From NCBI GenBank assembly GCA_031769625.1, contig JAUIMM010000550.1, positions 3,224,001-3,288,000 on the forward strand: a stretch of DNA of 64,000 nucleotides. Direction: 5' to 3'. Made by a program: the position numbers and the translations under genes. The DNA comes from Taudactylus pleione. Lineage: Eukaryota > Chordata > Amphibia > Anura > Myobatrachidae. Shown here piece by piece: positions 40,822 to 52,463 of this stretch (its first letter is position 1; each line of letters opens with the position of its first letter). A model generated the notes under the pieces. That model saw only the letters and a program-made list of their open reading frames with translations, had not been told where the DNA came from and ran no database searches.

Positions 40822-41840
40822 ATGGAGGACCAAACTTTCTCTGATAAAAATAAAATAGGGAAAGATCAAGAACCACTTCCTCCTAGTGCTGAAGCTGCTG
40901 CCACTAGTCATGACATAGACGATAACATGCCATCAACGTCGTCTGCCAAGGCCGATGCCCAATGTCATAGTAGAGGGCACATACAATCCCAAATGACAAA
41001 GTTCAGGAAAATGACCTTGAACAAAACATTTAAATCATCTGAAGAGAAACATAAACTTGCCAATATGCCATTTACGACACGGAGTGGCAAGGAACGGCTA
41101 AGGTCTTTCCCTATGTTCATGACTAGTGGTTCAGCTTCACATGACGATGGAAGCCCTCCTCCCGCTAAAAAAATCAAATGAGTTAAGCTGGCAAAAGCAC
41201 AGCGAAGAACTGTGCGTTATAAGAAGATATCACAAATCCCCAAGGAGAGTCCAAGTGTGGTGGCGGTTGCGATGCCTGACCTTCCCAGCACTGGACGGGA
41301 AGAGTTGGCTCTTTCCACCATTTGCATGCCCCCTGCAAGTGCTGAAAGGAGCACCCACAGTCCACTTGCTGATATGCAAATTGAAGATGTCACTGTTGAA
41401 GTACAACAGGATGAGGATACTGGTGTAGCTGGCACTGAGGAGGAAGTTGGCGAGGAGGATTCTGATGGTGATGTGGTTTGTTTAAATCAGGCTCCGGGGG
41501 AGACAGTTATTGTCCGTGGGATGAAAAAGCCCATCACGGTCATGCCTGGGCAGAAGACCAAACATTCCACCTCTTTGGTCTGGCAATATTTCTATCCAAA
41601 TCCGGACAACAACTGTCTTGCCATATGTACCATATGTAAAGGTGAAATAAGTAGGGGTAGGGACGTTAACCACCTAGGAACATCCTCCCTTATACGGCAC
41701 CTGCAGCGCGTTCATAAAAAGTTACTGTCAAGTTCAGAAACTTTGGCTAAGACCGTAAGGGACACCTAAATCCCTTTTTCTTGTTTTATCCAAGGAATCG
41801 GTGGATGAGGAGGATGAGGACGACATCTTGCCTCCGTAGA
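40822..41840 (+). pseudogene. hAT transposase of H4, core deleted
   Basis: The first 119 codons (40822-41181) match H3, then a TGA at 41179-41181 replaces Arg in the basic patch. The same frame continues (41212-41769) through an intact BED finger region (KHSTSLVWQYF, CTICKGEISR, RHLQRVH). Shortly after the BED finger, near 41758-41797, it jumps to the acidic C-terminal tail. The whole catalytic core and dimerisation region is gone. Apart from the stop, the remaining part could encode a DNA-binding fragment. Confidence 0.88.
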
Positions 41841-42498
41841 GTCAGTTTGTGCAGGGACACATTAATTGCCAGCTTGTTTTGTGGGGGCCCAAACGAACCA
41901 ATCATTTCAGCCACAGTCATGTGGCAGACCCAGCCGCTGAAATGATTGGCTTGTTAAAGTGTGCATGTCCTATTTATACAACATAAAGGTGGGTGGGAGG
42001 GCCCAAGGACAATTCCATCTTGCACCTCTTTTTTTTCTTTGCAGTATGTACTGTTTGTGGCCTAGTTTTTCAAACTGCCATCCTGTCTGCCACTGCAGTG
42101 TCACTCCTAGATGGGCCACGGGTTTGTGCCGCCCACTCGTGTCGCTTAGCATAGTCATCCAGCTACCTCGGTGCAATCTTTTGGCCATAAAAACAATATT
42201 GTGAGGTGTGAGGTGTTCAGAATAGACTGGAAATGAGTGGAAATGAAGGTTATTGAGGTTAATAATTGCATAGGAGCAGAAAAACCCACAAATTCTGTGA
42301 TTTAAGCTGTTTTTATGCTTTTTTTTCAAAAAAATACAGATCCAAAACACAAAACCCAGAACCCAAAACACGGAAGGGTGGTTTTGGCAAAACCAATCCA
42401 GATCCAAAACACGAAGAAAGATCCAGATCCAAAACCAAAACACAAAACGTGGCCGGTGCACACCCCTAATTTGTACCATTGAAGCATAGTGGACACTA

Positions 42499-42685
42499 GG
42501 GGGTAAATTTACTAAAGAGAGAGTTTTTAGAAGTGAGTTTTAGAAGAGATGTTGCCCATAGCAACCAATCAGATTCTAGCTATTAAGGTGCTAGTTAAAT
42601 GTTAAGTAGAATCTGATTGGTAGCTGTGGGCAACATCTCCTCTAAAACTCAGTTCTAAAAACACTCACTTTAGTAAATTTACCCC
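42499..42685. mobile_element. Small palindromic MITE
   Basis: The ends GGGGTAAATTTACTAAAG and CTTTAGTAAATTTACCCC mirror each other, and the whole 187 bp folds on itself. It contains AACCAATCAGATTCTAGC and its inverse. A related copy lies at 44734-44879. Confidence 0.88.
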
Positions 42686-43974
42686 TGGGTGTCGGAGGGC
42701 CAGATTCAGCAGTGGATGGAGTTGCTATCGCAAGTACTAACATGGTAGCAGGTGCAATAGCACTAATATGGTAATGCAGTAGAAGGAGTCTCGCCTACTG
42801 CATGCATTACTGATCTGTGCTGTGTCCTAGGACGCAGTATTGGATCATCTGCGTGTCCATGAGGTCACGCAAGCCGGGCTCCGCACATGCACAAAAAAGG
42901 CCAGGAAATCTCCGTCAGCTGAAGTGGTGGTCATTGACAGAGCGGAGAGTGTGTGCAGGAATGTGAGACGAAATAAAGATAGTTATGGAGGGGGAAGAGA
43001 ATGTCTGAGGGCTTTGTAGGTAAGGGTGAGGAGTTTGAACTCGATTCTGTTGAGAATTGGTAGTCAGTGTAGACACTGGCAGAGACAGGCAGCACAGTGG
43101 AAAAATAAGTCAGGTGTCAGTGTTATGAAGAGACTACATTGGGGAGAGATTGGATATAGAGAGGCCAGAGATAAGGATAGAGTGAATAGGAGTTTAGTTC
43201 CTTCCAAGGTGCAAAAGGGCCTGATCTTGGACATGTTATTAAGGTGGAAGCTGTAATTAGATTTTGGTGAGGGTGGTTTCATGGAGTGTAGAGAGCAAAG
43301 GTCAGATTAAAGTGATTCAGGGAGGGTATGATAGGAAGGAGGATGGTTAGAATACCTGTTAGAGAAGCTTGGATGCAAAGAAAACGGATAGGCCAGTAGT
43401 TGGAGGGTGAAATGAGGTCAAGGGAAGGTTTTTTGAGAATGAAGGAAACAAGGGCTTGAAGGGGAAATGGAAAGTACAAGTAGAAAGCAATAGGTTGAGG
43501 AAGTGGTAAGGTGGGAGCAGATATCAAAGGAGAGTGATCAGAGGTGGTGCAAGGGTGTAGAGACAAGGGAGAAAGTGGAAAGAGAGTCTGGCGATAGTAA
43601 TAAGGTGGATAAGACGGGTTGGCCAGAGAGGGTAAGTGGTGTAAGATGCCTTTTGGGAAGAGTTTCTGTATTGGATAAACTAAATTTTGGTGGTGATGTC
43701 AAGAGCGGAGAGGGTTGAGGGGAGGGGGTGGCAGAGGAGAGAGTTGATAGTGACAGAAGGGTGATAAAGTTTTGAGAAATGGGTGGAAATTAGAGATTCA
43801 AAGTAGCACTCTTTAGTAAAAGACTAGAGCTGGAGGAACAGATAATTAATATGAATTGAACTATGTCGCACAAGAATACAATCTTCTCCAGAGATGCTCA
43901 GTAGTGCAAGAGCATTTTTGCAGGGTTCATTTGGATTACCACATTTGAAGAGGAGACTGTTGCAGACTTAAGCT
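42686..43974. other. Unclassified, probably old repeat
   Basis: 42690-42910 has MITE-like pieces (CCAGATTCAGCAG, GCCTACTGCATGCATTAC). The G/A-rich 42960-43960 part has an even composition and wording (GAGTTTGAACTCGATTCTG) that suggests a dispersed repeat, but no coding or end structure is visible. Confidence 0.35.
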
Positions 43975-44222
43975 GGGTAGACACCTAACCAAAATATCTG
44001 CAGATCATGTTTGTTCATACACACTAAACAACCAACATCTGTCACCTGGCCGTGGGTTCCGCTGGCTGGGGGGCGTGTCGCGTCCCCTACCCGCTGCCTC
44101 ATCAGCAAGTGTGCGGGCAGTCGGCTGACTGCCCGTACACACGGCACAATGCTGGTACACACTGACCAACGCACACAAGATATATTGATCGGCCAATATA
44201 TCTGCCAGCGTGTACCCAGCAT
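43975..44222. mobile_element. MITE with GCTGGGTA tips
   Basis: GCTGGGTAGACAC at the left is mirrored by GTGTACCCAGC at the right, and CAGTCGGCTGACTG forms an internal palindrome. TTAA and ATTA flank it, so the target duplication is unclear. Confidence 0.55.
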
Positions 44223-44489
44223 TAGAGTCATGGCTGTGGCACTGGTGCAGAAAACAAAGGTACGTTTGTGAATGTAGGTGATAGGCCAGTCAGGGCAGGA
44301 AAGAATGGTGGTGCAATAGAGTTGTGGGTCCAGAGAGGAGAGGGTAGTAAGGCCAAGAGGAATCAGGTTTCTTTTGGTGAGCTCTGCCTTAGAAGAGTGA
44401 GGTGTTGATGGGGTGGGGAGATGCTATAAAAGAGGTGTTTGTGGTCACAGAGAGGAAAGGAGGAGTTGTTGATGTCAGAGATCACACTC

Positions 44490-44605
44490 AGGAGTCGATG
44501 TATCAAGCAGTGAAAAGTGTGGAGAAGTGAACCAGTGAAGAAGTTGCCCTTAGCAACCAATCAGCTTTGAAGTAGCATTTATCAAGTACAAGCTATAAAA
44601 TAATA
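44490..44605. repeat. Half of a palindromic MITE
   Basis: GGAGTCGATGTATCAAGCAG and AGCAACCAATCAGCTTTGAA fit one arm of the small palindromic MITE class; the other arm is missing. Confidence 0.45.
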
Positions 44606-44733
44606 GGTAAATTGGCTGTCATTACTAACCGTCAGACTTCAATCCCCAATCTGGGCAGCTTTAAGGGCAGTGTTTTTTGGCCACTTTATGGGGTGAATGC
44701 ATTGGGCCATGTTTAACAAGATTCTTTTATTAA

Positions 44734-44879
44734 GGAGTAAATTTACTAAAGTGCGGCTTTATTGAAGATTCTACTTAACATTTAACTAGCACCTTCTAGA
44801 AGATAATAGCTAGAATCTGATTGGTTGCTATGGGCAACATCTCCTCTTCTAAAAACTCTCACTTTAGAAAATATACTCC
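44734..44879. mobile_element. Small palindromic MITE, second copy
   Basis: GGAGTAAATTTACTAAAGTG and CACTTTAGAAAATATACTCC form diverged inverted ends; the interior matches 42499-42685. Confidence 0.8.
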
Positions 44880-45039
44880 AAAAACTCAAATTCCACATAT
44901 GATCCAACTCACTATTTTTTAATTATCTTCAACTGCGTCATGCTTGATGTGCCCAGTTTGGGGACTCTTCTCAGTTTTGCTCATTAAGAAACTTTTTACT
45001 AGAGCGAAAAACTATCTCAGTTTTTTTATTACACTCTAT

Positions 45040-45540
45040 GGGCCTGATTCAGAGCTGAACGCTCTGACCAGAGTGCTCACTCTGAATCAGGGCCATCCTA
45101 TTTAAACATGGAGCGGCCTTTTGGACGCTCGCATAGCTGTGGGTTACCACCCACAGCTTATGCGAGCGTCCATGATGATGGTCGCGATGGTCAAAGACCA
45201 TCGCGACCATCGGGCTTGCGACGAGACCCTGCGGTAGGGTCTCGCTTCCGCAAGCCCAGGAGTGATTTTGGCTCTATCAGAGCCAAAATCACTCCCACTG
45301 ACATCATTACTGATGTCAGTGGGGCCGGACTCAGACGGTAGGCGTTCCCATGGGAACGCCTCCATCTGGCAGCCACGCCCCCGGCACGCCCACCAAAGGG
45401 GGCATGCTGTCACTCACCATCGACAGCACGCCCCCTTTGGTGCGAGACCCCGAGCTCCCTCCGTCGTGCACATGCGCATTCGCCCAACATCGACCCGCTT
45501 GCGAGCGACCTTCCCTCGCGAGCGGGTCTGAATGACGTCC
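45040..45540 (+). mobile_element. Hairpin-chain MITE, copy 2, TSD TAT
   Basis: It has the same tips as copy 1 (GGGCCTGATTCAG and GTCTGAATGACGTCC), with TAT at 45037-45039 and 45541-45543. The succession of hairpins is preserved, including the GATGGTCGCGATGGTC pair, the TTTTGGCTCT/AGAGCCAAAA pair and the pair around CAAAGGGGGC. The hairpin with arms GAGACCCT/AGGGTCTC is perfect here but imperfect in copy 1. Confidence 0.85.
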
Positions 45541-45605
45541 TATATTCACAATTTTCCTCAGAGGGTTTATTATTGTCGCTAAAAAGGAAAATTTGAGGGC
45601 CCTCA

Positions 45606-45815
45606 TTGAGGATTATATGCTTGGTTGTGTTCAGGACACTACGGTGTTGCATTGGATACCAACAAACACATTTTTATGTTCTTCTTAGAATATACTACAC
45701 CCCTCTCAGCCTCTTTCATATCTGTCTCAGGAATGATTCACATTGTCACAGATGTGCGGTCTCCAATGCTGCTTACTGGCATTTACTGTGGGAATGTAGG
45801 GATGCTTAACAGTTC
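45606..45815 (+). pseudogene. L1/Tx1-type LINE ORF2 C-terminal fragment
   Basis: A plus-strand frame reads LLRIYYTPLSLFHICL followed by CHRCAVSNAAYWHLLWEC. The pattern of C-x2-C, then H and C, with the preceding YYTP segment is typical of the C-terminal end of L1-clade ORF2. Only this short piece survives; it ends just before hAT copy H5. No link to the 5' LINE relic at 6797 can be shown. Confidence 0.65.
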
Positions 45816-46349
45816 CAGACCAAGGTTTGTGGTAGGGGTGAGCGGGTTCGGATTTCTGAAATCCGAACCCCCCCGAGCCCCCCCGATCCGAGTCCGATCC
45901 GAGTCAGGCTCGACTTTTCCCGCCTGACTCGGATCTGAAATCGAGGCAAAACGTCATCATCCCGCCTTCCGAGTCTCGCGGGTTTTGGATCCTATATAAG
46001 GTACCCGCGTCGGCGCCATTTTCTCACTCGGCTGTGGACAGTGAAGAGGGAGGGTGGGAGTTAGGGCTGGCTGGGCTGTGTAGTGTAGTGTAGTGTAGTG
46101 CTGCTGTTGTCCACTACTTCAAAGTCCATAGGGGCTGGCTGTGTTGTGCTGTGCTGCTGTTGTTAATAGGGGCTGTGTCCACTACTTCAAAGTCCATAGG
46201 GGCTGGCTGGACTGTGTTGTGCAGTCAGTTCTCCATAGGGGCTGTGTCCACTCCAAAGTCCTGTGCAGTGTCCCAGTCCTAAAGGGGTGCTGTAGTGTTG
46301 TCCAGGGGGTGCTCTGTCCATCAGGGGTGCTCCCCCCAAGTGCTAAAAA

Positions 46350-48455
46350 AATAATATATTTTCTGTGTTTGTGAATTGTGTGCGCAGTAGCCGCACGTGC
46401 ATCAACAAAGTAGTGCCAAGCGTGCGCCTGTGTCATAAGTAAAGGGCCGGCTGGCTTGACCGTTAAAGGGTGCTGTAACCCCCAAAGTACACTCCAGTCC
46501 AAACCAAAAAAAAAATTATTTTCTGTGTTTGTGAATTGTGTGCGCAGTAGCCGCACGTGCATCAACAAAGTAGTGCCAAGCGTGCGCCTGTGTCATAAGT
46601 AAAGGGCCAGCTGGCTTGACCGTTAAAGGGTGCTGTAACCCCCAAAGTACACTCCAGTCCAAACCAAAAAAAAAATTATTTTCTGTGTTTGTGAATTGTG
46701 AGCGCAGTAGCCGCACGTGCATCAACAAAGTAGTGCCAAGCGTGCGCCTGTGTCATAAGTAAAGGGCCGGCTGGCTTGACCGTTAAAGGGTGCTGTAACC
46801 CCCAAAGTACACTCCAGTCCAAACCAAAAAAAAAATTATTTTCTGTGTTTGTGAATTGTGTGCGCAGTAGCCGCACGTGCATCAACAAAGTAGTGCCAAG
46901 CGTGCGCCTGTGTCATAAGTAAAGGGCCGGCTGGCTTGACCGTTAAAGGGTGCTGTAACCCCCAAAGTACACTCCAGTCCAAACCAAAAAAAAAATTATT
47001 TTCTGTGTTTGTGAATTGTGTGCGCAGTAGCCGCACGTGCATCAACAAAGTAGTGCCAAGCGTGCGCCTGTGTCATAAGTAAAGGGCTGACTGGCTTGAC
47101 CGTTAAAGGGTGCTGTAACCCCCAAAGTACACTCCAGTCCAAACCAAAAAAAAAAAATTTTCTGTGTTTGTGAATTGTGTGCGCAGTAGCCGCACGTGCA
47201 TCAACAAAGTAGTGCCAAGCGTGCGCCTGTGTCATAAGTAAAGGGCCGGCTGGCTTGACCGTTAAAGGGTGCTGTAACCCCCAAAGGGCACTCCAAACCA
47301 AATAACAAAATATATTTTCTGTGTTTGTGAATTGTGTGCGCAGTAGCCGCACGTGCATCAACAAAGTAGTGCCAAGCGTGCGCCTGTGTCATAAGTAAAG
47401 GGCCGGCTGGCTTGACCGTTAAAGGGTGCTGTAACCCCCAAAGTACACTCCAGTCCAAACCAAAAAAAAAAATATTTTCTGTGTTTGTGAATTGTGTGCG
47501 CAGTAGCCGCACGTGCATCAACAAAGTAGTGCCAAGCGTGCGCCTGTGTCATATGTAATGGCCCGGCTGGCTTGACCATTAAAGGGTGCTGTAACCCCCA
47601 AAGTACACTCCAGTCCAAACCAAAAAAAATAATAATTTTCTGTGTTTGTGAATTGTGTGCGCAGTAGCCGCATGTGCATCAACAAAGTAGTGCCAAGCGT
47701 GCACCTGTGTCATAAGTAAAGGGCCTGCTGGCTTGACCGTTAAAGGGTGCTGTAACCCCCAAAGTACACTCCAGTCCAAACCAAAAAAAAAATTATTTTC
47801 TGTGTTTGTGAATTGTGTGCGCAGTAACCGCACGTGCATCAACAAAGTAGTGCCAAGCGTGCACCTGTGTCATAAGTAAAGGGCCGTCTGGCTTGACCGT
47901 TAAAGGGTGCTGTAACCCCCAAAGTACACTCCAGTCCAAACCAAAAAAAAAAATATTTTCTGTGTTTGTGAATTGTGTGCGCAGTAGCCGCACGTGCATC
48001 AACAAAGTAGTGCCAAGCGTGCGCCTGTGTCATAAGTAAAGGGCCGGCTGGCTTGACCGTTAAAGGGTGCTGTAACCCCCAAAGTACACTCCAAACCAAA
48101 AAAAAAATATTTTCTGTTTTTGTGAATTGTGTGCGCAGTAGCCGCACGTGCATCAACAAAGTAGTGCCAAGCGTGCGCCTGTGTCATAAGTAAAGGGCCG
48201 GCTGGCTTGACCGTTAAAGGGTGCTGTAACCCCCAAAGTACACTCCAGTCCAAACCAAAAAAAAAAATATTTTCTGTGTTTGTGACTTGTGTGCACTGTG
48301 GCTGCACGTGCATCAACAAAGGAGCAGCGCCAAGCGTGCGCCTGTGTCCCATAAGTAAAGAGCCGGCTGGCTCATTTCTTAAAGGATGGTGTAACCCACA
48401 AAGTGCACTACTCTCCAGCAAAAATAAAAAAATATTTTCTGTGTTTGTGTGCGCT
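46350..48455 (+). repeat. H5 leader array, about 13 units of 160 bp
   Basis: The unit is the same as in H3, with a period of 160 bp in the first half and small length changes (A-run) later. Nearly all units keep CACGTG. The last unit switches to the GTGGCTGCACGTG variant also found in H1 and H4. Confidence 0.95.
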
Positions 48456-48486
48456 TTAGCCGCATGTATATATCAATATAACATAA

Positions 48487-48819
48487 ATGGAGGACCAAAC
48501 TTTCTCCGATAAAAATAAAATAGGGAAAGATCAAGAACCACTTCCTCCTAGTGCTGTTGCTGCTGCTGGGAGTTGTTCATCATCCCAGAGAGGAAGTAGG
48601 AACACCACTACTTTTACTAAACAATTGACCCTCCAACAGTCCCTAGCGATGAGAATGAAGTACGACAGCAGTCATCCTGAAGCAAAACGTATAACTGAGG
48701 CCTTGACTGCTATGTTGGTGTTAGACGTGCGTCCGGTATCCGCCATTAGTGTAGTGTGATTTAGACAATTGATGGAGGTAGTGTGTCCCCGGTTCCAAAT
48801 CCCGTCTAGATTCCACCTG
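48487..48819 (+). pseudogene. hAT transposase N-terminal and early-core fragment in H5
   Basis: MEDQTFSDK to LPPSA, then a deletion of about 1.1 kb joins it in frame to VAAAGS. The junction lies in GCTG-repeat sequence, so microhomology or slippage is likely. The BED finger is lost. The frame ends in a TGA at 48757-48759, and recognisable coding sequence stops at about 48819, where the repeat array starts. Confidence 0.88.
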
Positions 48820-49934
48820 CATCCTCAAAGCAGCAGCGACAAGCGTGCGTCTGTCTGTTAAAGGGTGGTGTAACTCTCAAAGTGCTCCAAAAAATAAAAA
48901 AACTATTTTTTTAATGTGTTTGTGACTTGTGTGCGATGTAGCCGCACTTGCATCCTCAAAGCTGCAGCGACAAGCGTGCGTCTGTCTGTTAAAGGGTGGT
49001 GACACCCTCAAAATGTGCTACACAAACAATAAAAATATTGTTCTTTTTTTTCTGTCTTTGTGAATTGTGTGGGCTGTAGCCGCACTTGCATCCTCAAAGC
49101 AGCAGCGACAAGCGTGCGTCTGTCTGTTAAAGGGTGGTGTAGCTCTCAAAGTGCTCCAAAAAATAAAAAACTATTTTTTTAATGTGTTTGTGACTTGTGT
49201 GCGATGTAGCCGCACTTGCATCCTCAAAGCAGCAGCGACAAGCGTGCGTCTGTCTGTTAAAGGGTGGTGACACCCTCAAAGTGTGCTACACAAACAATAA
49301 AAATATTGTTCTTTTTTTTCTGTCTTTGTGAATTGTGTGGGCTGTAGCCGCACTTGCATCCTCAAAGCAGCAGCGACAAGCGTGCATCTGTCTGTTAAAG
49401 GGTGGTGTAACTCTCAAAGTGCTCCAAAAAATAAAAAACTATTTTTTTATGTGTTTGTGACTTGTGTGCGAAGTAGCCGCACTTGCATCCTCAAAGCAGC
49501 AGCGACAAGCGTGCGTCTGTCTGTTAAAGGGTGGTGACACCCTCAAAGTGTGCTACACAAACAATAAAAATATTCTTCTTCTTTTTTCTGTCTTTGTGAA
49601 TTGTGTGGGCTGTAGCCGCACTTGCATCCTCAAAGCAGCAGTGACAAGCGTGCGTCTGTCTGTTAAAGGGTGGTGTAACTCTCAAAGTGCTCCAAAAAAT
49701 AAAAAACTATTTTTTTTATGTGTTTGTGACTTGTGTGCGATGTAGCCGCACTTGCATCCTCAAAGCAGCAGCGACAAGCGTGCGTCTGTCTGTTAAAGGG
49801 TGGTGACACCCTCAAAGTGTGCTACACAAACAATAAAAATATTCTTCTTCTATTTTCTGTCTTTGTGAATTGTGTGGGCTGTAGCCGCACTTGCATCCTC
49901 AAAGCAGCGACAAGCGTGCGTCTGTCTGTTAAAG
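48820..49934 (+). repeat. Higher-order tandem array inside H5
   Basis: Two alternating leader-like units make a ~268-bp higher-order repeat: GTGCGATGTAGCCGCAC recurs at 48931, 49199, 49466 (variant) and 49735. The units carry GCACTTGCATC in place of GCACGTGCATC, so the E-box is lost. The array occupies the place of the catalytic core. Confidence 0.92.
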
Positions 49935-50334
49935 GATTACATCGGTGACAGCATCCAAGTAGGCATGTCAGACAGTCCGTACCTGTACTGGCAGGAAAAA
50001 GAAGCAATTTGGAGGTCCCTGTACAAACTGGCTCTATTTTACCTGAGTTGCCCCCCCTCCAGTGTGTACTCCGAAAGAGTGTTTAGTGCAGCCGGGAACC
50101 TTGTCAGCGAAAGGCGTAGGAGGTTGCTTCCACAAAATGTGGAGAAGATGATGTTCATAAAATGAATTATCAACTCTTCCAGGGAGACCAGCCTCCAGAA
50201 CGTACAGAGGGACCTGTGGTTGTGGATTCCAGCGGGGACGAATTAATACTCTGTGAGGATGAGGATGTGCACAACACTGAAGAGGGTGAGGAATTGGTGG
50301 ATGAGGAGGATGAGGACGACATCTTGCCTCCGTA
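49935..50334 (+). pseudogene. hAT transposase C-terminal fragment in H5
   Basis: It begins at DYIGDSIQVGMSD and keeps SERVFSAAGNLVSERRRRLLP, presumed catalytic Glu included. A one-base deletion at about 50160 shifts the acidic tail out of frame. It is joined directly to the repeat array. Confidence 0.88.
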
Positions 50335-51024
50335 GAGCCAGTTTGTGCAGGGACAGATTAATTGCCAGCTTGTTTTGTGGGGGCCCAAACGAACCAATCA
50401 TTTCAGCCACAGTCGTGTGGCAGACCCTGGTGCTGAAATGATTGGTTTGTTAAAGTGTGCATGTCCTGTTCATACAACATAAGGGTGGGTGGGAGGGCCC
50501 AAGGACAATTCCATCTTGCACCTCTTTTTTTTCTTTGCATTATGTATAGTTTGGGGCCTAGTTTTTCAAACTGCCATCCTGTCTGCCACTGCAGTGCCAC
50601 TCCTAGATGGACCATGTGTTTGTGCCGCCCACTCGTATCTCTTAGCATAGTCATCCAGCTACCTCGGTGCAACCTTTTGGACATAAAAACACTATTGTGA
50701 GGTGTGAGGTGTTCAGAATAGACTGGAAATGAGTGAAAATTAAGGTTATTGAGGTTAATAATAGCATAGGAGCAGAAAAACCCACAAATTCTGTGATTTT
50801 AACTGTTTTTATGCTTTTTTTCAAAAAAATACAGATCCAAAACACAAAACCCAGAACCCAAAACACGGAAGGGTGGTTTTGGCAAAACCAATCCAGATCC
50901 AAAACACGAAGAAAGATCCAGATCCAAAACCAAAACACAAAACACGAAAAGTGGCCGGTGCACACCCCTAACACACACATATATATATATACACATACAC
51001 ACAAAGCGGCACTCCTGGGACTAT

Positions 51025-51120
51025 GGGGTCTATTTACTAAGCAATGTTAGGAGCCAGCTAATCAGCTCCCAACTGTCATTTTTTGCTCTGCCTCCTAACA
51101 CTGCTTAGTAAATAGACATA
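51025..51120. mobile_element. Very small palindromic MITE
   Basis: GGTCTATTTACTAAGCA and TGCTTAGTAAATAGAC mirror each other around GAGCCAGCTAATCAGCTCCC. Length about 95 bp. Confidence 0.75.
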
Positions 51121-51440
51121 TAGACAATAGGATATTAGGGGGCGGGTTAGCAGCGGGAAGAGAGGGTTAGGATTAGGGAGTGGGGAGGGGGAGGTTAGGT
51201 TTAGGCATCGGGGAGGGGTGTTAGGATTAGGGTGCAGGGAGGGGGAGGTTAGGTTTAGGCACTAGGGGAGTAGGTTAGGGTAGGCACCGGTGAGGGAGGG
51301 TTAGGGTAGGGGCCAGAATAGGAAAATACTTACCGTTAGTTCCTATGGCTGTCAGGATTCTAGGTGTCGGGAAGCCGCTGTCGGTATTCTGACCAGCGGC
51401 ATCCTGACAGCAGAGATATCATACCCATTCTGTATTTACC
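51121..51440. repeat. Telomere-like minisatellite repeat (GGTTAG-rich)
   Basis: Units of about 30 bp built on GGTTAGGGTTAGG plus GGGGAGGGG at 51140-51310, followed by hairpin-forming CCGCTGTCGGTATTCTGACCAGCGG. It belongs to the same family as 53155-53620 and 54025-54500. Confidence 0.7.
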
Positions 51441-51559
51441 TTACACATTCTAAATATGTCTACAGGTTTATAATAAAATAATAGCCCGGGTCATTACTTG
51501 TAAAAATAAAAGTTGTATTCACTTTGCTTGATGCTTCTGCATTTTAAATACCAAGTGTA
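51441..51559. other. Nothing recognised
   Basis: Short unassigned spacer. Confidence 0.5.
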
Positions 51560-51885
51560 AAGGTGCGTATCCACTTGCCGACTAGGAAAGACAGTAGGAT
51601 TACGACATTGTAATCGTGCAGTCATTCCTCATCCCCAGAAGTGCCTACACTGAATGATACTGTATGTCACTCAGTGCAGGCTCCCTCCCTCATCCCTGAA
51701 CATGGCCAATCTGTCGTTATCGGCATAGCGACCGGCATGTTCAGACGATGATTGATGTGGGAAACAACCAGCGGGAGCGCGCATTGTTGGTCGTTACCGT
51801 CATTATAGTGCACGATTAATGAGCGTTTGAATGATTATGATGTCGTAATCATTCAATCGCTCATTAAAATCGCCTAATGGACATT
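51560..51885. mobile_element. Palindrome-rich MITE remnant, second copy
   Basis: It shares ACCAGCGGGAGCG, GGCATGTTCAGACGATGATTG and the ATGATGTCGTAATCATTCAATCG type palindrome with 38685-38995. Confidence 0.7.
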
Positions 51886-52120
51886 TTATATGGCAGCCTG
51901 ACACCTTTACATTCAGATTTTAAGGGCTGCTGGGTGTGTTGCTGGGCCCTCAGCTGGAGAGAAGGTAATCACAAGTAGGTTAAGGGTCCACTGAAGGATG
52001 AACAATAATGGACTTTTTTTATATAACACCCATCTCTATTAGAAATGCTTTACTGAAAGTGTAAAATCAAATGACCATCTGCCTTCGTCCTGTGGAAAAG
52101 TGTGATTTGGTTATGATCAC

Positions 52121-52460
52121 TGGCGAAACTACCATAGTTGCAGGGGTGCCGCTACTATGGGGCCCGGGCTGCCTCCTGCACCTAAGGTGCCAGGCCGGCC
52201 AAGCCGTGGTTAACAATGTGCTGCGCAGTGCGATTGGCTGCTTGTCGTTATACCACGCCCCCACAGTGCAGGGGGAAATGTGAAGCTTGCCATCCATGAT
52301 GGTGGCGCTCAGGGTTCTCATAGTCATGCAGAGGGAGCACATAACCGGGCAGGTGAGGACTGGCATAGCCTCTCCCTAGGCAGGTTTCAGTGGTGTGTGT
52401 AGTGGGCTCCATGTGCTGGATGTAGTGGGTTCCCAGCACAGCATGTGCAGTATATTGTCC
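52121..52460. mobile_element. hAT-like remnant
   Basis: CACTGGCGAAACTACCATAG near the left edge resembles the CAGTGGCGTAACTA tip class, followed by the usual GGGGCCCGGGC segment. The other end is not found. Confidence 0.4.
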
Positions 52461-52463
52461 TCT

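Larger units (their letters stand above)
39315..42468 (+). mobile_element. hAT element H4, deletion derivative, TSD ATTTGTAC
   Basis: Both tips are intact and flanked by a perfect 8-bp duplication ATTTGTAC (39307-39314, 42469-42476). The duplication has T at position 2 and A at position 7, as in the Ac-type hAT consensus. The promoter and about six leader units (39815-40790) are present. The transposase lacks about 2.1 kb of its middle, so movement must have relied on another source. Confidence 0.95.
45833..50970 (+). mobile_element. hAT element H5, coding region replaced by repeats
   Basis: Both tips are present (TAGGGGTGAGCGGG, CACACCCCTA). The flanking octamers GTTTGTGG and ACACACAC do not match, so one flank may have been rearranged. 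It has the same promoter as H3, about 13 leader units, a short N-terminal coding part, a second repeat array where the catalytic core should be, and the C-terminal part. Confidence 0.9.

Noticed and set aside
43026..43720. Short open frames in the G/A-rich stretch
   Set aside because: No domain, no conserved start context and a composition typical of repeat DNA.
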